The notes under the pieces are model-generated. The model did not search any database and was not told the DNA's origin. It worked only from the letters and a program-made list of their open reading frames with translations. DNA of 64,000 nt from the NCBI GenBank assembly GCA_012274445.1, contig JAAROD010000004.1, forward strand, positions 186,001 through 250,000, read 5' to 3'. Of the stretch, positions 1 to 11,131 are shown one piece after another. The first letter of the stretch is position 1. Every line of letters begins with the position of its first letter. A program made the position numbers and the translations under genes. Source of the stretch: Sclerotiophoma versabilis. Lineage: Eukaryota; Ascomycota; Dothideomycetes; Pleosporales; Didymellaceae.

Positions 1-1173
1 GTCTTCAACGGCTCCCGCACCGCACCCGCCAAGTCCTACGTCCTGCTCTTCGACCAAACAACGCAGAAGGCTACACTTGAGCGCCTCGACAGCACGTACA
101 CCTTCAACCTCGCCACCAAGAACGGCCGCGATGTTTCGTCAGACTACGGGAAGATCTACCCTAAGAAAGCGCACAAGGACAGCGTACATGACAGGGAAGA
201 AGGAGAAGTCGATCTGTTTGACGAAGAGCCCGGCGACGAGGCGAACGAGGGCACAGACCCGGATGCTTCCAACCCGTACGACTTCCGCCACTTCCTGAAC
301 GCCGTCAAGGCCAAGAAAGACACGGCAGAGGACCGCGGCTACGCTTCCTCGCCAGACTACCGCTCCAACACGGCAACAAGCACGGCAAACACGCCATTAT
401 TACCAGCGCGTCGCGCCGTCGAACCTGCGGCTAAGAAACGCAAGGCCGCGAGTGTGTTCGCAAGTAGACCCGCGGCGAAGGGTGCGCCGAAGAAGACGAC
501 TGCGCCGGTGATCAATCTGGAGAGGCGAGCATCTGAACGTCCCGCGCCTTCTACATCACAGAGCAAAGCCGCAACCCCGGCTGGATCCAGCAGCAAAATC
601 AAATCCGCAGAATTTGTCCAGGAAAGCGATGAGAGCGACGTCGATGCTGAAGGCGAAGTCGATTCCTCTGCTCCATCGCCCAAACACAATACCCGCCGCT
701 CGCCCTCCCCTGGCCAGCGCCAGGACGATGATAACTCGGATGCTGAGGGCGAAGAAGACGACGATGATGACCGCGGGTTAGAAATTGAAGTCCCTGACGC
801 ACGATCAAACGCTCACAGAAACACTTCGCATCTGAATGTCGGCAGCGGCGTCAGGGGCCTGCGAAGTCCGTCCAACGGCCCTATATCCCTCGCCAGCGCA
901 GCGAACAGCGTTGAAGGCACCCCTCGCCGCGGGGCGCAGGCCGAGGAGATTGATTTCGGGGATCTGGGTGGGGACGACGATGCGGAGGGCGACGAGGAGG
1001 ATGAGGATGTGGAGAGGATGGACATTGGTCCACCTGCCCGGCAGGACACCAGGAAGAGCGTGTCGGGTGCGACTAACGGGGCTGCCGAGGTAGATGAAGA
1101 CGATCCGCTGTATATGGAGATGATGGAAGGATTGGCTGGTGGGGATAGCAGCGAGGAGAGTGAAGAAGAGTAG
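1..1173 (+). CDS. EAF-family RNA polymerase II elongation factor, 3' part (5' end outside window)
   Basis: The frame is open from base 1 to the stop at 1171-1173, giving 390 residues with no start in the window. The first 55 or so residues (SYVLLFDQTTQKATLERLD, then YTFNL) match the end of the EAF N-terminal domain, found in ELL-associated factors that stimulate Pol II elongation in the nucleus. The rest is disordered: a KKRK basic patch near residue 145, then Ser/Pro-rich stretches alternating with Asp/Glu runs. An acidic Ser-rich C-terminal activation region is a known EAF feature. The domain call rests on the visible motif; the elongation role is inferred from the family. The first ATG in frame, at 454, lies well inside the protein and is not a likely start. 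Confidence 0.8.
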   Translation, partial: VFNGSRTAPAKSYVLLFDQTTQKATLERLDSTYTFNLATKNGRDVSSDYGKIYPKKAHKDSVHDREEGEVDLFDEEPGDEANEGTDPDASNPYDFRHFLNAVKAKKDTAEDRGYASSPDYRSNTATSTANTPLLPARRAVEPAAKKRKAASVFASRPAAKGAPKKTTAPVINLERRASERPAPSTSQSKAATPAGSSSKIKSAEFVQESDESDVDAEGEVDSSAPSPKHNTRRSPSPGQRQDDDNSDAEGEEDDDDDRGLEIEVPDARSNAHRNTSHLNVGSGVRGLRSPSNGPISLASAANSVEGTPRRGAQAEEIDFGDLGGDDDAEGDEEDEDVERMDIGPPARQDTRKSVSGATNGAAEVDEDDPLYMEMMEGLAGGDSSEESEEE

Positions 1174-2276
1174 ATAGACTGCTCCCGAACCAGCATGAAA
1201 TCAATTTTCAGAATGCTCACACAACTCTCGAAGACCGACAAGTACTTGTAGAGTGCCTTGATATTGCCTAGGTGGGTCTAGTTCTGCCTACGAGACACCT
1301 GGGCAGCTGCTCACTCTTGCACCTCATCCTGCCACTCCGGTCTGTCACCAACGCTCAAAAACTACTTCGAATGCTGTTGTCTGTCTACAAGTAAAAAAAA
1401 AAAAAAAAAAAAAGATTGACAATTAATTTCAATATTTCAAAGCCTTTGCGGACCTAGAGAGCTTGGTCGAAACCTGTTGCGAATCACAGCTTGACTATGA
1501 CGACGAAGCATTGAACTCTGTCTTAGAAATTCTCAACTTCTTGACTGGGCCTGGATCGACGCGTGCCCATCTCCGGGGCGTCGTGTGTGAGAAGTACCAA
1601 AGCGTCATTGTAGAAAATAGCCACACTCGCATCAATATCTGCAAGAAACAAGACAAAGTAAGAGTGTCGGCGTCTTGCAGACATAGCATCGCGGGAAGAG
1701 ACGCCCATCTCTCAAATCACTCATCTCAAACTCGATGTGTCTGTCCGTGTTGAGGCGCGGATTTCCCAAGGCGCATGAAGCAGCCGCTAAGAAGGCGCCG
1801 TCGCGTGCTTGACGGCACATCGCGCAGGCTTATTTCTCCAAGACGCGCTCGAGCCAATCACAGCAGCTCATCTCCGGCGTGGAGGTGGAGCCACGGCGAG
1901 CACGGCTCTCCTCTTTATCGCAAACACCATCATGAACCGGTTTGTTTGGTGTTTCGCATGGCCTGGATTGCCGAGTTAGTACTCCGTATGATTTGATGGA
2001 TTGGACGGGGCTAGGGAGGGAGAGGCAAGGCGGCAGTCGCGATAGTCAGCGCGCGGGAGGTTCTTTCCTTGCTTGCGCTTCTGAATTCTTTTCTCCTTCA
2101 CTTCGTTGGCGCTGCGTTGTTGTCTTGCAATTGTCTAGTCGTGTTGCCGTCGTCTTCATTGTCACTCGTTGCACCCGTTCCTCCCGTTGCCGTGCCAGTG
2201 TGTGTTTGTCACACAGCGCCTCTTCTCTCGTTCATTTACCAGCATTCGTTGAAGCCAATCAAAGCCACATCTGATC
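1174..2276. other. Intergenic region between EAF gene and GH72 gene
   Basis: It holds the EAF 3' UTR, a run of 21 A (1393-1413) and the GH72 promoter and 5' UTR, which becomes pyrimidine-rich from about 2090. The small ORFs here show no protein-like composition. Confidence 0.6.
1393..1413 (+). repeat. Poly(A) tract, 21 bp
   Basis: Uninterrupted run of 21 A about 220 bp past the EAF stop codon. It could be a simple mononucleotide repeat or the tail of an old retro-inserted sequence. No target-site duplication was found. Confidence 0.9.
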
Positions 2277-3637
2277 ATGCTGCGCTCAATTGTGGCGTGC
2301 GCCCTCGCTGGCGCTGTGGCTGTCGATGCGATAGCGACCATCTCAGTCAAGGGCTCCAAGTTCTTCACCTCGGACGGCGACCAGTTCTATGTCAAGGGTA
2401 GGCAGGGCGCGGTCAACATGTGCTGCAGCAGCGACTGACAACACCAGGAATCGCATACCAGCTTGTGCCAGATGACCCGCTTGTCGACGCGACACAATGC
2501 GGCCTCGACGCTGCGCTCATGAAGACAATCGGCACCAACTCGATTCGCGTCTACCACGTCGAACCATCCGCCGACCACACCAAGTGCATGAGCGCCTTTG
2601 CCGATGCGGGCATCTACGTCTGGCTGGACCTGGACACGTTCACCACCCAGATTGAGCAGACTGCGCCCAAGTGGAACGAGACTCAGCGCGATGCCTTCGC
2701 CGCTGTCATGGACGAGTTCCAGCAGTACGACAACCTAGCTGGCTTCTTTGTCGGAAACGAAGTCCTCACCACCGGCAATGGCTCTGTCGCTGCGCCCTAC
2801 GTCAAGGCCGCTGCCCGCGATCTGAAGGCCCATCGTGATGCGAAGAAGTACCGCAAGATCCCCATCGGCTACTCTGCCGCCGACATTGCAACCCTTCGAC
2901 CCATGTTGCAGAACTACCTCTCCTGCGGCAGCAACGCATCCGAGGCCCTGGACTTCTTCTCTCTGAACGCCTACTCTTGGTGCGGTGACAGCGACTACAA
3001 GACCTCCGGCTACAACATGCTCGAAGCCAACTCCACCGCCTACAACATCCCCATCTTCATGTCCGAAACAGGCTGCAACGTCGCCCGTCCCCGCACCTTC
3101 CAAGACCAGACCGCCATCTATGGCGACATGGCAGACACCTGGTCTGGCAGCATCATCTATGAGTGGATTGAAGAAGCCAACAACTACGGCCTCGTGTCCT
3201 ATGGTACCAAGGTCGACCCTGCGAGCCCATCCGCGCCACCTGATGGCTTTCCCCGATCTGGCACCCCGACTCCTGTCGACCCTGACTTTGCAAACCTTAG
3301 CAATGTTTGGAAGACATTGAACCCGACCGGTGTCAAGGAGAGCGCGTACAACCCGTCCAACTCGGCCCCCGAGTGCCCGCCTGAGACGAGTGGCGTATGG
3401 GAGGTCAACCCCACTTCTGCGCTGCCCACACTGGGACAGACGTATAACGCTCAGGTTGCTACCGCCACTGCGAGTGGCAGTAGTACCGGCACAGCAAGGC
3501 CCAGTGGCACGACAAGTGGCAGTGCGGGTCAGGCGAGCGCGAGCAGCACTGGCGGAGCGACCGATGGGTTGAGCCGCGAGCTTACGGGTGCCGGAGCGGC
3601 ACTGGTGGCTGTCATGGCTCTCTTTGCGTGGCTGTAA
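2277..3637 (+). CDS. GPI-anchored 1,3-beta-glucanosyltransferase, GH72 (Gas/Gel type)
   Basis: Two exons, 2277-2397 and 2448-3637, with a 50-bp GT-AG intron (CTGAC branch site) that splits a Gly codon; 436 residues. The enzyme cuts and re-ligates beta-1,3-glucan chains at the outer face of the plasma membrane. A signal peptide covers about residues 1-19 (MLRSIVACALAGAVAVDA). The GH72 domain covers about 20-320, with acid/base Glu145 in VGNEVL and nucleophile Glu247 in MSETGCN. A Ser/Thr/Gly-rich linker follows, then a C-terminal hydrophobic stretch (ALVAVMALFAWL) typical of a GPI-attachment signal. There is no Cys-rich X8/CBM43 module, so it belongs to the short class. The exon-1 join is needed, because the uninterrupted ORF beginning at 2420 lacks the signal peptide. 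Confidence 0.93.
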
Positions 3638-4230
3638 GTAACGAAGAATCATGAGACAAGCCCAACAACTTTCGGTGAAATAATGGACGGGAGGTTGGTA
3701 CATATATACCCCGGTTTCGTCATAAACACCTGTGTTATAAACATGAAGCATAAGGGATAAAGCATAATGTTCAGATCATGTGTAATAGCAGATATTTCAC
3801 AAGTAAGCACCAGAACCATACCAAGCACATCGTATTCGCAGAAAGCATGAAGAGCTCGAAAATGAATGATTCACGACTCATCCGAAGCGCATAACAGACG
3901 CCAATCGCGCAGTCTAGTCTCTTCTCCTTCCACGCACCACCGAGGAAAAAAGCCAAACACAAAGACTACTCACAATCACCCGACAACTAACAACCTCTAA
4001 GGACCTTTGCACGCGTAGCTTTCTCCATTTAAGCAGAGTAGGAATGCAAATCTCGAATCTAATATGTCAGTGTGCATCTCCAGCCTTGTCTGGGCTTTGA
4101 CGGCGCTTATATTGCATTTTGCATTTTGCATATTGCATGTGTATATTTATATTTATGTGTATGTGTGTGAATGTGTATAAATGTATACGTAGCTGTGCAG
4201 TTAATTTAGAATTGCAAGACGGGAGGTGTA

Positions 4231-4283
4231 GTGTGATGTGATGCGATGCGATTCGATGTGATGTGACGTGACGTGACGTGATG
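4231..4283 (+). repeat. Degenerate GATGT/GACGT pentamer repeat
   Basis: About ten tandem units of G-A-T/C-G-T/C type, including GACGT repeated three times in a row. Microsatellite-like. Confidence 0.8.
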
Positions 4284-4429
4284 ACCGGTGTTGAATGGTG
4301 TGGGAATATGGGAATATGGGTAATCTACACATTATGGAGTTGTGGATATTTGTACTCTGCGGTGGTCTTCAGATAGCAGGGGGCAGCTGGTGCTTGGGCT
4401 CTGTCTCTGGTGTTGCGTTGGTGTGGCAC

Positions 4430-4479
4430 TGTGCTGTGCTGTGCTGTGCTGTGCTTTGCTGTGCTTTGCTGTGCTTTGC
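4430..4479 (+). repeat. GTGCT pentamer microsatellite
   Basis: About ten GTGCT or TTGCT units in tandem. The same pentamer appears on the opposite strand as an AGCAC array at 34390-34420. Confidence 0.85.
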
Positions 4480-4819
4480 GGCGGCGTTGTGGCTGTTGCG
4501 CGTTCACTTGATTTGTAGATGTAGGTAGCGTAGCGTAGCGTGTTTCTCGCTGTGAGTTGTGTTTGTTGATGCTATCACTTGCTTTGACTGGCGTTTACTT
4601 TTACTTTGATTTTGACTTTTAGTTTTAGTTTTGTTTCGGCTTTCATCTTGGGTTGACTTTGATTGCTAATTAGTAGGATCGCGCTTAATGACTTCATCTC
4701 CGCGGATTCGACTGCAGCTCCCAAATCCTGGACCCACTTATTGTTGCGTATTCCAATCCTATCGACAAGCCTATGCCGGGTGGGGTTAATGTTTCGACCC
4801 CAGAGTGATCCGGAGTATG

Positions 4820-6073
4820 CATGGGAGTCTGGCTGTGCGAAGATTGGGGCGGTTGGTTTCTCAGCACTAGTGATGAAGGATTGTGTGAGTGCATTCAATT
4901 CGAGCATCTGGAACACGTCGTCTCTGGGTTCGCAGCTGTAGGGACGAATAAGTGGCATGATGTTACCATAGGTGCCCCGTTTCTTAGCAATCCTGATGAG
5001 ATTGGGAATATCTCATCGCGCATGGGCTGGGGAGAGGGGTTAGTGAAGCGTGTGTTGAGGGTCGCCGCACAAAGCTTCCTGGCTGACTTCGGTATTGTGA
5101 TTGCCGCTGCATCTGTCTTCATGTTCTACAATCTCACATTCTGGGGTTGTGAATTCGTGCCTCTTACAAGTATCGCGAGTGCAGCGGTCTGCGTTCCTTC
5201 GTCTATATCGCTAATCGTTCATCAAGATATTCTAAAGCAGCGCGATACGCTTGGTAGTGTGATTGTCGATGTTCTAGTCTCGCCTGACCTGTGCTATTAC
5301 CATCCTAGAGGGCTTGTGTGCGCCCGGCTAAGGCTTCGTCTTGCTCTGCCCTACTCAGGCAGACACTGTTCACAGCATCCACTCTCCGCTGTTTGCGTCG
5401 AATGGCAGCCTGGTGTACCCTTGCTTGCAGCCAGGGGTGGAGACTATAGAACCGCTGTTCACGTACTTCAGTGGCCATGGTTTTGGGCGGCGCACTGGCT
5501 TGCGTATGTCATGTTCAACGACTCGAATCGGGGTCCTCTCAGTCTAAAGCTAGAGGCCTATAGTCTCTCAGCAGACCTGAATATCTTCGATATCAAGACC
5601 TGGAATGGTGGTCTCTCAACGTTCGAAGAGCAACATGGCAAAGCATTGCACTACCAAGGTCTCGAAGACGGCGTATTTCCTCCAGCGACAACTCATCGCG
5701 CTACTACGAGTATGTGTCGCAGACAATGAATCTGGACTCAAACGAACACGCTGAGTTTTACAAAAACCTTCGTATCCCAAGGATGGTGCAGTGTAGTAAT
5801 GGATCACGGACGGGCTTCATTGGGAACCAGCGGCGGAAAACAGCAAGTTTGGGTCCTCAGAAGAACGTTCTGATGGCGGTTGTGAAGTGGATAAAAAAGG
5901 GTATCGCGCCGGAGACCATTACCGGAACAGTGTACAGGAACGGTGACCAGAGCGCTGGAATCGACTCCAAGAGGAGACATTGCCGCTGGCCTGGTCGAGA
6001 TGTGCACAGGGAAACTGGTGATTACAAGGATCCGAACAGCTGGCAAAATGTCTTGGATGAGACGGTGTGAAGG
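4820..6073 (+). pseudogene. Tannase/feruloyl-esterase family pseudogene
   Basis: Segments typical of the tannase/feruloyl esterase family (secreted esterases releasing gallic or ferulic acid) occur in the right order but in different frames. About 4900-5040 reads GFAAVGTN...GAPFLSNPDEI. Around 5215-5330 comes DILKQRDTL...PDLCYYHP. At 5350-5480 another frame reads QADTVHSIHSPLFASNGSLV. At 5480-5690 the first frame returns with VMFNDSN, LNIFDIKTWNGGLS and KALHYQGLEDGVFPP. From about 5692 a third frame continues SSRYYEYVSQTM, then EFYKNLRIP, VVKWIKKGIAPETITGT. Each join needs an indel; the one near 5690 fits loss of one base. The catalytic GCSTGG-type serine segment is not recognisable, and the His-Cys pair of the triad reads Gln-Cys (RMVQC, near 5790). 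It is inactive by both frame and residues. Confidence 0.8.
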
Positions 6074-7738
6074 GATGTCGCACCCGCTGGCCGTTGATCT
6101 GGTAGATGGACTCGCAGCAAATAGTGCAGCTCTGTACGTTAGTAGATTCAGCAGAGGCGACGTGTTATTCAAGCCAGTCGTTCCAGTTTTGTAGAACCGT
6201 TGGCTGTGTGGCGTCTATGAACGTGAGATACAAGGGTGTTGCCACGGAAAGGCTGTTACATTCACATGTCACGCATGACTGTAAGGCATGAAGTCTCAAC
6301 CAGCTTCGTTGAGACCGACAGATGGCTTGACCCGGCACGGTGGTCGAGGGTGGAAGATGAGAAAACGCCGGACCCTTGCGGAGGCGTGCATGTCTAGCGC
6401 CGGTCTGTGCACATCATTGTTGGAGAAAGCAATTAGCAGTTATATTTTCCACTTCACTTCCTCCTTAATGAGGTCGAAATTCTGATCGACAGCACGCACA
6501 AACACAATACTTCGACCCTGTGCGATGCAATTGCGGCCCTACTGAGGCGAGAACAACAATCAACGCAAAGCTACGCCTCTCATGCGATAGCTCTTCGTGC
6601 CGCTATCGCTCAAGCCTCACCCCTTTGGGCTGCTCTTACGGCCCGCGATACGTTCCACCGGAACACTCATTTGTGACAGGACAGCATGAGCGTCAGCATT
6701 TGGTGCCGCAACATCGGCCGACGCCGCGATTCCTCCGCAATTTGCTTTCATTCGAACAAAGCCGCCAAGCCTGCCAACAGTTCAGCCTCGTGCATATATC
6801 GCCCCTCGGCTGCGACTCACCGGAAGGTCTCACGCTGCAATCAGTGTATCTAACGACAGAGCATGGTTCCTGAAGAGCCTCCGCCATGCGCCGTGATAGC
6901 CCAGTGCGCACGGGACGAGGGGTGGCGCAATGCAATCGGGTACGTGGTCAGAATCGGGCCCTGAGCATCAATCCTTCAGTCGCGCACCAGCATGACCAGC
7001 TTCCGAGTTTGTACGACTGCGCGGGCGTGCATACAGCGTGCCTAAGAAGTTTTGGCATTTACAATATTCCTTGACCAACAACACCACTCGTTGGTGGGAA
7101 TTTCTTCCCCCAGCGCATTTTGGGCTTAAGGATTCGTATCACGTCTTTAGCCGCAGTCTGGTAGCGGAAGATACTTGGCTCAAATTCGAGGTTGATGGCT
7201 GCTCCAAAGTGAAGAGCCCCGCCGCAACGACATCGCACAAATGTGATTGGCGAGAGCAAAGAAGATCCATCTCCACTACGTGCCTGTTCGCACCAACAGA
7301 CAGACGCGCATTGTCTTATCATCCTTAGCCCTGCTCCAATCTCACATGGCTGGCCGCTTTCGGGGCCAACGGCCACTGTACTCCCACGCCGCGCGCCATG
7401 CCTGCGAGCCTGGAGCCAAAGCCCCGGTGATTGGTTACTAGCCGGCACAAGCGAACAGCCCTAGTCGTGCCATGCCGCTTGCTCCTAGCAGATGGGCAAC
7501 TGTACAACGATCCAAAGGCCGATGAATCTGGCCCCGCTAACGCCTAAAGGCGCTGTCTTACCTGTCCAAGTTTAACAAGTCACATCTCGTGCCATCCCAA
7601 CCCTCACACCTCTTGCCTCCCAGAAATGAACAGTAGCGTACGACAATCACCAGATTCCTTGCGACCAGGGTCCTTTACCGAAGACTTCACCTTCACGGCA
7701 TTGACACTCGAACCTCGGCACTATTTCCGTCAAACACC
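6074..7738. other. Intergenic region, no supported gene
   Basis: Separates the esterase pseudogene from the pseudokinase gene. Several ORFs of 60-130 codons occur on both strands, but they overlap each other and show no motif or protein-like composition. The last 200 bp are the pseudokinase promoter and leader. Confidence 0.5.
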
Positions 7739-9802
7739 ATGAGTGCGAGGACGCTAACAAATGTGGTCAATGACCAGACGATAGCGCTAAATGCCATGAT
7801 CTATGGCTATGCAGGCCATTCCCTCGTCACGCCACACGCTGCGCTCCAACAAATTTGGTGGACAGACGAGAGGATAAACGAGAAGGTCACGCAGGAGTTC
7901 GTGACTTCGCGACTACAACCACGAGAAAGAGAGCGACTGACACAACCTGTGGGTTTCGGCGATCTCTCAGACGACACATACATCGAATGGATCTTGGAAA
8001 AGGCGCGACGTTTGTTCCTCGTGCTGGCCGAGATTGGCGAAGCAGATGGCATATTTGCTGTGGTCGATCGATCGTGGGATGACGGTGATTTGCCGCTCGA
8101 GATGGACGACATTGAGCAACTGGCCCTCTCGAATAGACGTGACGAACACGCTAGTGCTCGTTTCTACTCCACACAGTTTACATTCCTACTCAGAGAGCTA
8201 CAGAAGGGTGTACACATAGACTATGCGCCGAATGAAGAAGTACCCTTGGAGTACGTCATGGGCCTGCCGCCTGCAGCCAGTCTCCAGAATTGGCCACGTG
8301 TGCACCTCCCCAAGAGGCCCAAAGAAGTCTATGTTCGGAGGAAGTTCGCTTTGGGAAATGCAGAGTCACCGACGGCGTTCGAATCTACTTTCATAATGGA
8401 CGTCGAAAGCGCCCGAATGGTTGAGCATGAACACATTGCACCTGTTTGGGCTTCGTACACGGCGAAAGGGACCGGCTACGTGGTGACAAACTTTGTGGGA
8501 CAACACACCCTTCGAACCTTCATCGACCACAGGGACCCGACACAATACAAAAAGCTTTCCAAACCGGAGAGAAGATGGCTAGTGCTGAACTGGATGCACT
8601 GCTTAGTCGATGCTATTGCGACACTACATCAGAACGGGTTCTGTCACTCTGCAATACGTCCATCCAACATCATCATTGACGAGAGTAATGCGATAGCATT
8701 CAGTGATATCGGCAGCCTCGAAACCTTCCAGAGGGATAAGAGACCGGATGCAATGGATGCATATATTTATAGCGCACCGGAGACGCAGATGACCCCTGCA
8801 TCCTTCGATCCCAGCGCTCCGGCGCCGTCTCCCGTCGTGGCAAGCACTCGACACATTTCTCTTGAAAGCAAAAGCTCATCCGGGTCATCCAACAGTAGCG
8901 GTTCTTTGGGGAGGAAGCTTTCCAGGGTTCCTACTAACGACTTCAGTGGATTCAATTTTGGTTTCAGGAAGACGAAGCCACGACCAAAACCGCGATCGAG
9001 AGTACATGAAACCGAGAAAGCGGACATTTTTTCACTGGGCTGCGTTTTCTTGGAAATTATCAGCTTCATGTTGAAAAAGAAGCCCCATGAGTTCGTTAAG
9101 CATCGCTCGTCGAAACAAAGGGCCAACACTGGCGGCAAGAGCAGCCGCACAGACTCATCCTTCCATGTCAATGTGGACAAAGTTGAGAGCTGGATGGCCG
9201 TGCTCGAGAAGGCTTCATGCGAACATGAAGAAGATGCTTTCCGCGCTGTCCCACAGATTCTGACGCTGGTAAGGGGGATGCTAAGCTCGACACCAAATAG
9301 TCGACCGAACGCTCGAAGTGTCCGGGACAAGCTTCTTGAGATCTTGACCAATCATACCAGCATTCCAGACATCCACTGTGGCGCGCATAAGCACGACTTG
9401 GGAAATGCTGGTTCATCTACCTCTGGCTCTGATCGAGCATCCAGTGTAACATCTCTGCGCACAATGTCGACAATAAGCTCAGGATCGGACACAGATACTA
9501 TCCGACTCTCCACTTCCTCAATGACCCGTGCAAATTCAATTGTCAATGCTTACTCAGATCGCATGACTCTTGCCGGAATATCAGAAGACGACAGTGCGTC
9601 CATTCGCACAGTCGAGCCTCCGCTGCCGACGTCGTACAATCCCACGCCACGGCTCCCTCCACTGATCAGTCCACCGGCCTCGCCCAGGGAAATGAGAACC
9701 CCAATCTCGCCTCGTTCGGCAGAGCGATCATTAAGCCCCTCAAGATCTAGCTCTTCTACCCAAAAGAAATCCTGGAAAGGGCCATTCTTCCGCATGCCTT
9801 GA
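7739..9802 (+). CDS. Protein-kinase-fold protein, predicted pseudokinase
   Basis: Single exon of 687 residues; the ATG sits in a good fungal context (CACCATGAG). The N-terminal 200 residues are a mostly helical region of unknown role. A kinase-like domain follows at about 200-545: hinge-like TGYVVTNFVGQHTLRTFI, then CHSAIRPSNIII in place of the HRDxKxxN loop (Asp replaced by Ala, near residue 304), SDIGS in place of DFG (near 321), and YSAPE resembling the APE motif (near 345). A low-complexity insert of about 60 residues lies between APE and the following helix (EKADIFSLGCVFLEII), which matches subdomain IX. No clear VAIK lysine is visible. The C-terminus is Ser-rich and disordered. Loss of the catalytic Asp predicts no phosphotransfer and a scaffolding or regulatory role; this is inference. 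Confidence 0.8.
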   Translation: MSARTLTNVVNDQTIALNAMIYGYAGHSLVTPHAALQQIWWTDERINEKVTQEFVTSRLQPRERERLTQPVGFGDLSDDTYIEWILEKARRLFLVLAEIGEADGIFAVVDRSWDDGDLPLEMDDIEQLALSNRRDEHASARFYSTQFTFLLRELQKGVHIDYAPNEEVPLEYVMGLPPAASLQNWPRVHLPKRPKEVYVRRKFALGNAESPTAFESTFIMDVESARMVEHEHIAPVWASYTAKGTGYVVTNFVGQHTLRTFIDHRDPTQYKKLSKPERRWLVLNWMHCLVDAIATLHQNGFCHSAIRPSNIIIDESNAIAFSDIGSLETFQRDKRPDAMDAYIYSAPETQMTPASFDPSAPAPSPVVASTRHISLESKSSSGSSNSSGSLGRKLSRVPTNDFSGFNFGFRKTKPRPKPRSRVHETEKADIFSLGCVFLEIISFMLKKKPHEFVKHRSSKQRANTGGKSSRTDSSFHVNVDKVESWMAVLEKASCEHEEDAFRAVPQILTLVRGMLSSTPNSRPNARSVRDKLLEILTNHTSIPDIHCGAHKHDLGNAGSSTSGSDRASSVTSLRTMSTISSGSDTDTIRLSTSSMTRANSIVNAYSDRMTLAGISEDDSASIRTVEPPLPTSYNPTPRLPPLISPPASPREMRTPISPRSAERSLSPSRSSSSTQKKSWKGPFFRMP

Positions 9803-11131
9803 GCTTCCGCGAACACCAGCTCCAAGATCGCGAGCGTTATCTGATGTGGAACAGGACCCGCTGCCTCCACTTTGGCCGGTAATCCTTGGATGATCGTGAA
9901 GAGAGAAAGTCAGGCCGCCAACGTAGCAACAGGAGCCTTGAATCAGCCTACCGATGTCACGTTACATCAGAGCCATGCTTGACGGGAAGCTGCATATCCA
10001 CGCTATTGAATCGAACGACAGGCTTGGCAAGCTGTGATCAAGAGCCAAGTGTTTTGAGGTAGAGCAAGAAGCTCTTAGGCGGGAGACAAGTGGAACAGAA
10101 TAGGACACGAGGGCAGCGTTGGATTAAATATCCCGGAAACCTGCTCGTATATACGTGCTCGTGGTGCCGGTGTGGCCCAAAACGAGCCTGCTATATTGAA
10201 TAATGCATGGCCTTAATAGCGACGTCTCTGTGTTATCCTTCCCCATGGAGAAAGCTCATGGCCCAATGGAGCAGGTGCTTTGTTGTTGTGCCACCAATCT
10301 TCTTTAAATCCGATAACATATGCTTGCATATCTGATGTGCGGGGTATCTATGGGGTAAACTTCACCGAAGCTGCAATAGAGGAAGCCCTTGACAGCCCGC
10401 GAACAAGGCCTTGTTGTTAGGTCTTGTTTGCAGCACGCGCTCCATCAACGCCAGCGCCGCGTCGCACCTCAGAACATCGTGCGTGCGGCGCTCAAACCAA
10501 TATCCCACTTCTGCTTCATGCCACGAATCCCAGCGCCATGCGTTGGCGATGTGTCTGAATGCATCTGCCCTGCTCACGAGACCTCAAATTCTGCGAGAAC
10601 GTTTGTTTATGCAAGGAGCTTGTTGAGCCGGCGTGTGCGGGGAGCGACAAACCTCCGCCAGCCAGCCAGCCAGATCAGCGTCTTGGCTGGCAGCTCATTC
10701 GGTGCCCTCACCTGACCCTTTGCTCTTCCGTATGCACCGCCAACGTTGTTACACCACGATCCCAGCGACCCCGAGCCTTGCCCATTCACGCAGACTCGCA
10801 GCTGGCGCCTGATCGTAGCTGGTGCTCGCAATTCATTTATTGCCATCGTCTGCAAGTATCTCGCGCCTGAGGCGTCATGCGGCAGCCCCATCTGAGTAGG
10901 AAAATGCCACTTCCACAGTCCATCTCAAGAGTGCCAGGGCTGTTGTGATCGACAAAGGTGTGCAGCCACCCCGCCGCTAAGCCCCAGGCTAAGCGGGTGG
11001 TATGCAACCCCTACAGGTACCAGGGGCTTGATGTTGTCATAAGCATGCAGGTGAAGCACCTTAAATACTTGGTAGAGGTTCTTGTCCCCTCTACGAAAGC
11101 GCGGAAACCCCTCTGTCGCAGTTGAGCCACC
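9803..11131. other. Intergenic region upstream of the GH2 gene
   Basis: No supported gene. The proximal promoter of the GH2 gene holds an inverted repeat and CreA-like sites (10966-11000) and a TATA-like TTAAATAC at 11061. Other ORFs lack features. Confidence 0.5.
10966..11000 (+). promoter_or_regulatory. Imperfect inverted repeat with CreA-like sites in GH2 promoter
   Basis: CCACCC...CGCTAAGC is followed, after CCCAG, by GCTAAGCGGGTGG, forming an imperfect inverted repeat about 130 bp before the GH2 start. On the minus strand it contains GCGGGG (10969-10974) and CTGGGG (10982-10987). Both fit the SYGGRG consensus bound by the carbon-catabolite repressor CreA. Binding is inferred only. Confidence 0.35.

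Larger units (their letters stand above)
3638..4819. other. Intergenic region with simple-sequence repeats
   Basis: It contains the GH72 3' UTR, an AT-rich stretch near 4100-4170, GATGT/GACGT-type pentamers (4231-4283), a GTGCT pentamer array (4430-4479) and a TTTTGACTTTTAG-like stretch near 4590-4640. No gene is supported. Confidence 0.6.

Noticed and set aside
2735..3751. 338-codon minus-strand ORF
   Set aside because: Antisense to the GH72 gene, whose frame has catalytic motifs and a signal peptide.
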